DNA of 64,000 nt from Achromobacter aloeverae. Lineage in GTDB: Bacteria; Pseudomonadota; Gammaproteobacteria; Burkholderiales; Burkholderiaceae_B. A program made the translations under genes and the position numbers. Position 1 is the stretch's first letter; each line of letters begins with the position of its first letter. Shown piece after piece: positions 9,247 to 16,214 of the stretch. The stretch spans positions 620,001 to 684,000 of the forward strand of contig NZ_PYAL01000003.1 of assembly GCF_004121055.1 (NCBI RefSeq), given 5' to 3'. The notes under the pieces were generated by a model. The model ran no database searches. It saw only the letters and a program-made list of their open reading frames with translations, and was not told the origin of the DNA.

Positions 9247-9264
9247 AAGCAATGTCCATGCCAA
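9247..9264 (-). promoter_or_regulatory. Sigma-54 (RpoN) promoter of nirBD
   Basis: The minus strand reads TTGGCATGGACATTGCTT, matching the -24/-12 consensus TGGCACG-N4-TTGCW with the obligatory GG-N10-GC spacing. Transcription would start near 9237, leaving a leader of about 124 bases that contains the two hairpins. Sigma-54 promoters imply an NtrC-like activator; single GCACC half-sites occur at 9363-9367 and 9373-9377 (minus strand) but are not arranged as a clean inverted NtrC site. Confidence 0.75.
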
Positions 9265-9576
9265 GAAACGGACCGTTGCGGCGTGACGTTGATTCCCCCG
9301 GGGACGCCGGCGCGAAAACGTCGGTGCGGGTGATTCGCGCCTGGCGGCGGGCGCGCGCCGATGGTGCGTCTTGGTGCATGCCTGCCCCACGCTGTGCACT
9401 GAACGGGGGCGTGTGGCAAGGAGGGAATTCGCACGCTGCGCGGCGGTGTGCGTTTAAACCACGCCTGGCGTGCGCGCCGGCGCGCCGCGCTTGGACGCCC
9501 CGGGGGCGCGTGCGAAGATAGCCGCAGGTCCCGCGTCAGACGGGCCAACTTATCCGCCAGTTTGCTTTACCCGAAA
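9265..9576. other. Gene-free divergent region between nirB and the FUSC gene
   Basis: Upstream of the nirB promoter there is no convincing coding sequence. The segment would hold activator sites for nirBD and the unidentified promoter of the FUSC gene. I see no conserved RNA structure in it beyond the leader elements annotated separately. Confidence 0.5.
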
Positions 9577-10638
9577 ATGACGACCCACCCCTTGGTAATC
9601 CGGTCCATGCGCTATGCGCGTCGACTGTCTCGCCCGCTGATGGACCCGCATCGGCGCTATCAGAATGCAAAGTTCATCCACGCGACGCGCGTCGCGCTGG
9701 GCATCCTCATCACTATCGCGTTCAGTTCCATCGCGCGCCTTCCGCACGCGGAGTGGTCGACCATTTCACTGATCATCGTGATCGGCGGCCTGCAGCACCA
9801 CGGCAACATCCGCAAGCGCGCGGCCGAACGCGCGCTGGGGACGATCATCGGAGCGGTCTACGGCCTGTTGATCATCCTGCAGCAATCGTATTTCGGCCTG
9901 TTCCCGCTGACGTACCTGCTGATGGCGGTGGGCTGCGGCGTCTGTGCGTATCACGCCATCGGCAAGGGGGGCTACATCGCCCTGCTGTCCGCGGTGACGC
10001 TGGTGATCGTGGCCGGCCATGGCGACAATCAATTCGACGAAGGCCTCTGGCGCGCCATCAACGTGTTCATCGGCATCGTGGTGGCGCTGCTGTTGTCCTT
10101 CGCCTTGCCGCTGTATGCCACGTATTCCTGGCGCTTCAAGCTGGCCGATACCCTGCGTGGCTGCGCGCGCGTCCATGAACGCATCGTGCAGCACGAGCCG
10201 ATATCCAATGAGGAGCACTTGAAGGAAATGGCGCGGCTGGGCAGCGCACTGGTGCAACTGCGTTCGCTGATCCCGTCCGTCTCCAAGGAAGTGCACATGC
10301 CGGTGGCCAGGCTGGAGAGCGTGCAGCGCAGCCTGCGCATCGTGATCAGCTGCCTGGAAATCCTGTCCTCGAGCACGGCGGACCGTCCTGTCGACGCGAG
10401 CGAGACGGCCGCGGACTCGCCGGCGGGGACGCGCCCTGGGCACGGCAGCCATGTCAGCGACATGCTGTATGGCATGGCGCGGGCGCTGAAATCCGGATCG
10501 GCGCGGCGACTGGCGTCACCGCCGCGTAACGGCGCGCAGGATCTGTCGGCCAGCGGCACGGTGGCCGGCATGCTCGCCACCGAGGTCGAGCAGATCCGGG
10601 CTACGCTGGCGGGAACGGCGTCGCGCTGGGCGGTATGA
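9577..10638 (+). CDS. FUSC-family inner-membrane protein (aromatic acid exporter-like)
   Basis: A 353-residue membrane protein with six hydrophobic segments between about residues 35 and 180 (for example ALGILITIAFSSIARL and GGYIALLSAVTLVIVAGHG), preceded by a basic N-terminus and followed by a long cytoplasmic helical region. The motif WSTISLIIVIGGLQHHGNIRKRAAERALGTIIGA is typical of the FUSC/YccS-AaeB superfamily, half-size version. Family members export aromatic acids or are of unknown function. I start at ATG 9577 (MTTHPLV); ATG 9607 is possible, since neither has a good ribosome site. The frame extends upstream with low-complexity arginine-rich text that I exclude. Confidence 0.8.
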   Translation: MTTHPLVIRSMRYARRLSRPLMDPHRRYQNAKFIHATRVALGILITIAFSSIARLPHAEWSTISLIIVIGGLQHHGNIRKRAAERALGTIIGAVYGLLIILQQSYFGLFPLTYLLMAVGCGVCAYHAIGKGGYIALLSAVTLVIVAGHGDNQFDEGLWRAINVFIGIVVALLLSFALPLYATYSWRFKLADTLRGCARVHERIVQHEPISNEEHLKEMARLGSALVQLRSLIPSVSKEVHMPVARLESVQRSLRIVISCLEILSSSTADRPVDASETAADSPAGTRPGHGSHVSDMLYGMARALKSGSARRLASPPRNGAQDLSASGTVAGMLATEVEQIRATLAGTASRWAV

Positions 10639-10701
10639 GCCGCGCCGGCGGGAGCGGATGCTCCGGGGGCCGCGGTCCTGCGGGCCGCGACGGCGCGGCT
10701 C
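10637..10701. repeat. Long inverted repeat after the FUSC gene
   Basis: Arms GAGCCGCGCCG (10637-10647) and CGGCGCGGCTC (10691-10701) are perfectly complementary over 11 bp and enclose further small GC-rich hairpins. It overlaps the stop codon of the FUSC gene. No U-run follows, so a Rho-independent terminator is only a possibility. Confidence 0.4.
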
Positions 10702-10786
10702 GGGTTGCGCGATCCGGAGTTTGCGCCGTTCACGAGCAATGTTTCGCAAGTCATTGATTTTAATTAATTAATCTACTTGCTCACCA

Positions 10787-10827
10787 GGCTATCCCTAAGC
10801 TTGTCCACATAAATTGTTGATAACCGG
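10787..10827 (+). repeat. 41-bp element, copy A, with DnaA-box-like nonamers
   Basis: Copy A shares 35 of 41 bases with copy B 258 bp downstream. It contains TTGTCCACA (10801-10809) and TGTTGATAA (10815-10823, reverse of TTATCAACA), each close to the DnaA box TTATCCACA, in opposite orientations and followed by CCGG. Confidence 0.6.
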
Positions 10828-11044
10828 TGGCAGAAGGCCGCGGATTGTCCTCAGTCGGCCGTCCGGCGTGACGGCTGGCGCATTCATGCTGGCGGTTTGC
10901 GCATTTCTTGAGCATTGCCCCGCAATGGCGACTTGCCCATGCGCCGCGGGGTGGCCGCAACGGCAACTTGCGAGGTTTTCGACCATCCTTCCTCAAGTCG
11001 CTGAGGTAAAAGGAGTTTTCATATTTCTCCCATGACTATCCCAA

Positions 11045-11085
11045 GCCTATCCCAGGGCTTTTCCACATAAAGTGTTGATAACCGG
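11045..11085 (+). repeat. 41-bp element, copy B, with DnaA-box-like nonamers
   Basis: Copy B contains TTTTCCACA (11059-11067) and TGTTGATAA (11073-11081) at the same spacing as copy A, and lies about 135 bases before the CurA-type reductase gene. Confidence 0.6.
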
Positions 11086-11218
11086 AAGGGGGATGCGTTA
11101 TCCCCAGGATTGTTGAAAACTCCTGGGGGTCGCCGTCGCTCTAAGATGGGCGGACCGACGTCGCCCGTCCGGGCGGCACCAACCGGCAGCACCCCAACCC
11201 GCTACAAAGGAGACCGCC

Positions 11219-12247
11219 ATGGCCGCCACACCCGTGCAGGCCCGTCGCATCGTCCTGGCCGCCCGTCCGCAAGGCGAGCCCAAGGAGACGGATTTCCGCA
11301 GCGAGACCTTTACGCTCGGCGAGCCCGAGCCCGGCCAGGTATTGCTGGAAAGCCTTTATCTTTCGCTGGATCCCTATATGCGCGGCCGCATGAGCGACGC
11401 CAAGTCCTACGCGCCCAGCGTCGCCCTGGGCCAGACCATCGTCGGCGAAGTGGTGGCGCGCGTGCTGGCCAGCGCGGCGCCGGGCTATGCGGTGGGCGAC
11501 CTGGTGCTTGCCCATGCGGGCTGGACGACGCATGCCCTGATGGATGCCAAGGGCTTGGTGAAAATCGATCCCGCCACGGCGCCCTTGGAAACGCGCCTGG
11601 GCGTGCTGGGCATGCCCGGCTTCACCGCGTACGCGGGCCTGCGTGAAATCGGCCGGCCGCGTGCGGGAGAAACCGTGGTCGTGGCGGCTGCCAGCGGCCC
11701 CGTCGGATCCCTGGTGGGCCAGTTGGCCAAGCGGGACGGCGCGCGCGCCGTGGGCATCGCCGGCGGCGCCGACAAGTGCGCGTACGTCAAGAAGGAGCTG
11801 GGCTTCGATGCGGTGATCGATCATCGCCGCGACGATATGGCGCAGGCCTTGGCCGCCGCGTGCCCTGACGGCATCGACGTGTATTTCGAGAATGTCGGCG
11901 GCGCGGTGTGGGAGGCCGTGTTCCCGCTGCTCAATGCCTTTGCCCGCGTTCCCGTGTGCGGCCTCATCGCCGACTACAACGGCACCAGCGCCCCCAGTGG
12001 CGACCTGACGGTGCCGGGCCTGATGCGCGGCGTGCTGACCAAGCGGCTGACCTTGCGGGGCTTCATCAACTACGACCTGGAGTTCTATCGCGAGGACTTC
12101 CTGCGGGAAGTCGGCGCCGGCCTGCGCGACGGCACCATCCGCCATACCGAGGACATCAGCGTGGGGCTGGACAGCGCGCCGCAGGCCTTCATGGGGATGC
12201 TGAAGGGCCGCAATTTCGGCAAGGTGCTGGTGCGCCTGGCGCAGTAG
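11219..12247 (+). CDS. NADP-dependent medium-chain oxidoreductase (CurA/YfmJ family)
   Basis: A 342-residue zinc-independent MDR-superfamily reductase. The N-terminal GroES-like part has YLSLDPYMRGRMSDAKSYAPSV, the signature of the leukotriene-B4 12-hydroxydehydrogenase/CurA group; the Rossmann part has VAAASGPVGSLVGQLAK. These enzymes reduce alpha,beta-unsaturated ketones or curcumin with NADPH. ATG 11219 follows a strong AAAGGAGA ribosome site by 7 bases. The 3' end overlaps the convergent outer-membrane factor gene by 59 bases. Confidence 0.9.
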   Translation: MAATPVQARRIVLAARPQGEPKETDFRSETFTLGEPEPGQVLLESLYLSLDPYMRGRMSDAKSYAPSVALGQTIVGEVVARVLASAAPGYAVGDLVLAHAGWTTHALMDAKGLVKIDPATAPLETRLGVLGMPGFTAYAGLREIGRPRAGETVVVAAASGPVGSLVGQLAKRDGARAVGIAGGADKCAYVKKELGFDAVIDHRRDDMAQALAAACPDGIDVYFENVGGAVWEAVFPLLNAFARVPVCGLIADYNGTSAPSGDLTVPGLMRGVLTKRLTLRGFINYDLEFYREDFLREVGAGLRDGTIRHTEDISVGLDSAPQAFMGMLKGRNFGKVLVRLAQ

Positions 12248-13934
12248 GCGTGGCGCCGGCGGCCGGCGTCGCGGCTGAGGCTGGGGCTGCGGGTTGTGCC
12301 GTATCGCCCTCCGGTTTCACGGCATCGGCGCCTGCATCGGCGCCTGCATCGGCTTCCGGCGTTTCCAGTGCGCCGCCGCCCACGGCCTTGTAGATCGCCA
12401 CCAGGTCCATGCGCAGGCGGCTATCGCTGTCCGCCAGGTCGCTGCGCGCCTGCAAGTCGCTGCGCTCGGCGTCCAGCTGGGCCAGCAGGTCGGTCATGCC
12501 GCGCGCGTAGCGGGCGCGGGCCAGGCCGTAGGCGTCGGCGCTGCTGGCGGCTTTTTCGCGCAGGCGCGCATTGCGCTGGCGTTCGGCCCCGTAGGCGTTC
12601 AGGGCGTCGTCGATTTCCTGCCATGCCTTGAGCACGGTGCGCTGGTAGTCGACCGCGGCTTCCTGCTGCTGCAGCTCGCGCAGCACCACGACGGAGCGGC
12701 GCCTGCCCATGTCGAAGACCGGCAGGTTCAGGGTCGGGCCGATCTGCCAGTTGCGCGTGCCCCAGTCACCGAAGCGATGGCCTTGGTAAGACTCGTAGCC
12801 AAAGCCCGCGCCCAGCACGATGCGGGGATACAGGTCCGCGGTGGCGACGCCGATATTGGCGGTGGCCGAATGCAGCCGGTATTCCGCGGCGCGTATGTCG
12901 GGACGATGCAGCGCGACTTGCGAGGGCAGGCCCAGGCTCAAGTCCGGCAAGGGCGCGTAGGCGGGCATGTCCGCACCCGTGTCCGCATTTCCCCCCATGC
13001 CTGCATCCGGGCCCATGCCTGCATTTGCGACCGTGTTCGCGTTCGCCGGCATGCCCGCATTTGCCGCTGAGCGCGCGGCCAGCAGCGCCGTCAATTCCCC
13101 CGGCCGCGCGCCGGTCAGCAAGCCGATCTGGTTGATGGCGCCCGCCTCCTGCGCTTGCAGCCCCGGCAGCCGGGATCGCAGGTCCGCCAGCAGGGTGCGC
13201 TGGCGCGTCACGTCGAAATCATCGATCAGGCCGCCGCGCGCCCGCGCCTGTATCAGGTCCAGCGTATCGCCGGCCACGGCGATCTCGCGTTCGATGATGG
13301 CGCGTTGGCGCTGGGCCAGGCGCAGTTCGAAGTACGCGCGCGTCACTTCGCTCGCCACGGTCAGGCGCATGTCCTGCAGCATGGCGGCCGCGGCGCGGGT
13401 ATCGGCGTCGGCGGCTTCCACCGAGCGGCGCACGTGACCCCACAAGTCCAGTTCCCAGGAGGCATCGAAGCCGGCCTGGTAATCCGTGAAGGGCGAGCTC
13501 AGTTCGCGGGCCAGCTGGTCGCGCTGCTGGGGCGCCACCAGGTCCAGCAGGCGCGTGCCGGCGGCATATTCGCTGCTGCGCTGGCGCTGTATCGCCGCGT
13601 TGGCGTTGACGGCGGGGCCCCGTTGCGCCGCCACCGTGTCGCGCTGCGCGCGGCTTTGCGCGAAGCGCAGGGCGGCGCTGCGCAGGTCCGGGCTGGCGGC
13701 CACGGCGCGCTGTTGCAGCTGGTCCAGCACGGGGTCCTGGAATTGCGTCCACCAATCCGCCGGCAAGGGCGCGTTTGCGACGGCCAGTCCGGCCGCCAGC
13801 GCCGGATCGCCGCTGCGCCATGCGGTCCAGTCGTCGGGCGCGGCGGGCGCCGGTGCCTGGAAGTCCGGGCCGACGGCGCAGCCGGCCAGCAGGGACAGCA
13901 TGAGAATGAGGGTGCGTGGCGTGCGACGTATCAT
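12189..13934 (-). CDS. NodT-family outer-membrane factor lipoprotein of an exporter
   Basis: A 581-residue TolC-like outer-membrane channel with a lipoprotein signal (LLAGC, Cys at about residue 19, then AVGPDF) and two OEP repeats. It lies 10 bases after the second permease gene and would complete the five-gene ABC exporter. Two oddities: a low-complexity insert of NAGM/NADTGADMP type repeats at about residues 285-325, and a long Ala/Pro-rich tail (about the last 55 residues) ending in PCRNCGPSASP, which is unusual for the family. The tail is encoded over the 3' end of the convergent reductase gene. The start ATG 13934 begins MIRRTPRTL. Confidence 0.9.
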   Translation of the reverse strand: MIRRTPRTLILMLSLLAGCAVGPDFQAPAPAAPDDWTAWRSGDPALAAGLAVANAPLPADWWTQFQDPVLDQLQQRAVAASPDLRSAALRFAQSRAQRDTVAAQRGPAVNANAAIQRQRSSEYAAGTRLLDLVAPQQRDQLARELSSPFTDYQAGFDASWELDLWGHVRRSVEAADADTRAAAAMLQDMRLTVASEVTRAYFELRLAQRQRAIIEREIAVAGDTLDLIQARARGGLIDDFDVTRQRTLLADLRSRLPGLQAQEAGAINQIGLLTGARPGELTALLAARSAANAGMPANANTVANAGMGPDAGMGGNADTGADMPAYAPLPDLSLGLPSQVALHRPDIRAAEYRLHSATANIGVATADLYPRIVLGAGFGYESYQGHRFGDWGTRNWQIGPTLNLPVFDMGRRRSVVVLRELQQQEAAVDYQRTVLKAWQEIDDALNAYGAERQRNARLREKAASSADAYGLARARYARGMTDLLAQLDAERSDLQARSDLADSDSRLRMDLVAIYKAVGGGALETPEADAGADAGADAVKPEGDTAQPAAPASAATPAAGATPTAPGAPAPCRNCGPSASP

Positions 13935-13944
13935 GGTGTCTCCC

Positions 13945-15063
13945 TCAGGCCAGCCGGTGGCGGAACAGCCAGGCGGCCAGCGGCAGGGTCAGCGCGGCGA
14001 TGCAGGCGAAGGGAATGAAGTCCATCCAGACGGCTTGCAGTCCCGCGCCTTCCAGGTACACGCGCCGCACCAGGTCGATGGCGAAGCGCAGCGGGTTGGC
14101 GTAGGTGGCAATCTGCATGACCTGCGGCATGTTCTTGACCGGCGTGGCCAGGCCCGACAGCAGCACCAGCGGCATCAGCAAGACGAAGGTGTAAAGCATG
14201 GCTTGCTGCATATTGGCGGAAACGGCGGAGATCGACAGGCCGATGCCGACCACGGCGATGGTGAAGCCGAGCAGTCCCAGCGCCAGCGGCAGCAGATGCC
14301 CCGCCATGGGAATGCGGAACCAGAACAGGGACACCAGCAGGATCAATGCCGATTGCATGAGGCCGATGGCGATGGACGGAAGGGCCTTGCCGATCATGAT
14401 TTCCAGCGGCGTGTAGGGCGTGACCAGCAGTTGGTCGAAGGTGCCCTGCTCGCGTTCCCGCGCCACCGAAAGCGAGGCCAGGATCATGGTCTGCATCATG
14501 CTCAGCCCCGCGATCAGGCCGGGCAATATGCTCCAGCGCGTTTCCTGGTTGGGGTTGAACCAGGTGCGCGAGATGACGCTCACGGGCGCCGGCGCGAGCC
14601 CGGACTGGCTGGCGTTGAACGCGGCCACCACGGCGCGTATCTGCCCGGCGGCCGTGCCGGCGGTGGTGGAGTTGCGGCCGTCGAGTATGACTTGCAGCGG
14701 AGCGGGCGCGCCGGCGGCCAGCTGCCTGGCGAAGTCGGGCGCGAATTGCAGCACCAGCAAGGCCTTGCCCGAATCGATCACCGGCGCGATCTGCGAGGAC
14801 GACTGCAAGGTTGCCACGCGATGGAAAACCCCCGTGCCATCCAGGCGGGCCAGCAGCTCCGTCGATTCCTGGCTGCGGCTCTGGTCGACCACCGCGTAGG
14901 GGACGTTGGTCAAGTCATAGGTCGCGGCGTAGCCGAACAGCAGGCTTTGCAGCAGCGGCGGCACCGCCAGGATGACCCGGCTGGCGGGGTCCTTCAGGAT
15001 GGCGAGGAATTCCTTCTGGCAGAGATTGCTCAAGTGGCGCAGGAAGGCGAGCAGCGAGGCCAT
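13945..15063 (-). CDS. ABC-2 type exporter permease (YbhR-like)
   Basis: A 372-residue ABC-2 family permease: one N-terminal transmembrane helix (VILAVPPLLQSLLFGYA), a large periplasmic domain, and five C-terminal helices including the conserved EREQGTFDQLLVTPYTPLEIMIGKALPS loop. I start it at ATG 15063 (MASLLAFLRHL), 5 bases after the previous permease stop; the frame is open much further upstream but that is antisense-like text over the first permease. With its partner it forms the membrane part of a Ybh-type drug/organic-anion exporter. Confidence 0.92.
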   Translation of the reverse strand: MASLLAFLRHLSNLCQKEFLAILKDPASRVILAVPPLLQSLLFGYAATYDLTNVPYAVVDQSRSQESTELLARLDGTGVFHRVATLQSSSQIAPVIDSGKALLVLQFAPDFARQLAAGAPAPLQVILDGRNSTTAGTAAGQIRAVVAAFNASQSGLAPAPVSVISRTWFNPNQETRWSILPGLIAGLSMMQTMILASLSVAREREQGTFDQLLVTPYTPLEIMIGKALPSIAIGLMQSALILLVSLFWFRIPMAGHLLPLALGLLGFTIAVVGIGLSISAVSANMQQAMLYTFVLLMPLVLLSGLATPVKNMPQVMQIATYANPLRFAIDLVRRVYLEGAGLQAVWMDFIPFACIAALTLPLAAWLFRHRLA

Positions 15064-15068
15064 GGTCG

Positions 15069-16214
15069 TCAGTCCAGTTTTTTCCGGGTCAGGGCGCGCG
15101 CCAATCCCAGCAGCACGACGGCATAGCCGGCCAGGATCGCGCAATCCTTGATGATCAGCGGCCAATAGTCGCCGGCCAGGAACAGCGACTTCACCAGTTC
15201 CATGAAATACGTGGCCGGCAGCAGGTGTCCGATGATGTTGACCGCGAGAGGGACATTGCGCAGGTCGAACACGAAGCCGGACAGCATCATGGCCGGCAGG
15301 AAGCTGGCCAGGATGGCGATCTGGCTGGCAAGGAACTGGTTCTTGGTGAAGGCCGAGATCAGCAGGCCGATGCCCAGGGCCACGAACATGTACAGCATGG
15401 ACCCCAGCAGCAAGGCGAACATGGAGCCGTGGATGGGCACGTCGAACAGCAGGCGCGCCGCGAACAGGCACAAGGCCAGGCCCAGCAGGCCGACGCCGAA
15501 GTAGGGGATGATCTTGGCGATCAGTATCTCCACCGGCCGCACCGGCGTGACGAAGAGGGCTTCCAGCGTGCCGCGTTCCCATTCGCGCGCCATCACCAGG
15601 GCGGTCAGGAAAGTGCCTATCAGCGTCATGATCAGGACGATGAGGCCCGGCACCAGGTACCAGGTGCTGTCGTTGGCGGCGTTGAACCAGATGCGGTCGA
15701 CCACCACCACGCTGCCCGATGGCGAGCCGGGCGCTTCGCCGCGCGCCTGCTGCTTCTGCATCCACGTTGCCACCGCGCCCTCCACATAGGCCTGCACCGC
15801 CAGCGCCCGGGTGGGGTCGCCCCCTTGCAGCAGGGCTTGCAGCACGGCGTCGCCGGCGGCCAGGCGGCGCGCGAAGTCGCTGGGGATATAGAGCAGGGCG
15901 TCGGCCTGTTGCGCCGCCATGATGCGTCGGCCTTCCTGGAGGCTGCGTACCGCACGGGCCGAGAAAAATGGCGAATGCGCGAGCGTGGCCTGGATTTCAT
16001 AGGCGGGTGGCGAACTGTCCTCCATCACCACCACGACGTCGGCATTCTTGACGTCCAGCGACAGCCCATAGCCGAAGATCAGGATCAGCACGATGGGCAG
16101 GCCAATGCCGATCAGCAGGTTGCTGCGGTCGCGCAGCAGTTGGCGGAATTCCTTGCGGGTGAGCGACCACAGGCGGCGCCAGAAGCCGCCGGGCGCGGGG
16201 CGCGGGGAGGTCAT
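15069..16214 (-). CDS. ABC-2 type exporter permease (YbhS-like)
   Basis: The 381-residue permease starts MTSPRPAPGGFWRRL and shows the ABC-2 layout: first helix LLIGIGLPIVLILIFGYGL, a periplasmic domain of about 150 residues, then the conserved EWERGTLEALFVTPVRPVEILIAKIIPYF loop and five helices. Its ATG overlaps the ATPase stop as ATGA, so the two are translationally coupled. The pair of different ABC-2 permeases with a double ATPase and a YbhG-type adaptor mirrors E. coli ybhGFSR, a cefoperazone/chloramphenicol-related exporter. Confidence 0.93.
   Translation of the reverse strand: MTSPRPAPGGFWRRLWSLTRKEFRQLLRDRSNLLIGIGLPIVLILIFGYGLSLDVKNADVVVVMEDSSPPAYEIQATLAHSPFFSARAVRSLQEGRRIMAAQQADALLYIPSDFARRLAAGDAVLQALLQGGDPTRALAVQAYVEGAVATWMQKQQARGEAPGSPSGSVVVVDRIWFNAANDSTWYLVPGLIVLIMTLIGTFLTALVMAREWERGTLEALFVTPVRPVEILIAKIIPYFGVGLLGLALCLFAARLLFDVPIHGSMFALLLGSMLYMFVALGIGLLISAFTKNQFLASQIAILASFLPAMMLSGFVFDLRNVPLAVNIIGHLLPATYFMELVKSLFLAGDYWPLIIKDCAILAGYAVVLLGLARALTRKKLD

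Larger units (their letters stand above)
10702..11218. other. Gene-free region with AT-rich stretch and DnaA-box-like sites
   Basis: No convincing coding sequence lies here. The stretch contains an AT-rich block (10751-10772, TTTTAATTAATTAAT within it), two copies of a 41-bp element annotated separately, and a further TTATCCCCA at 11098-11106. The promoter of the CurA-type reductase must lie at its right end. Confidence 0.5.

Noticed and set aside
9363-9377. NtrC enhancer site for nirBD
   Set aside because: Two GCACC half-sites are direct, not inverted, repeats. They are reported only as a hint because an NtrC dimer site needs inverted halves.
6495-9521. A 1008-residue open frame on the plus strand opposite nirB
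   Set aside because: It is antisense to a complete nirB gene, has no family motifs and is rich in Ala, Gly, Arg, His and Val, as expected from reversed high-GC codons.
10795-10996. Small minus-strand genes in the gene-free region after the FUSC gene
   Set aside because: The frames of 63-71 codons lack ribosome sites, overlap the duplicated 41-bp element and show no recognisable domain.
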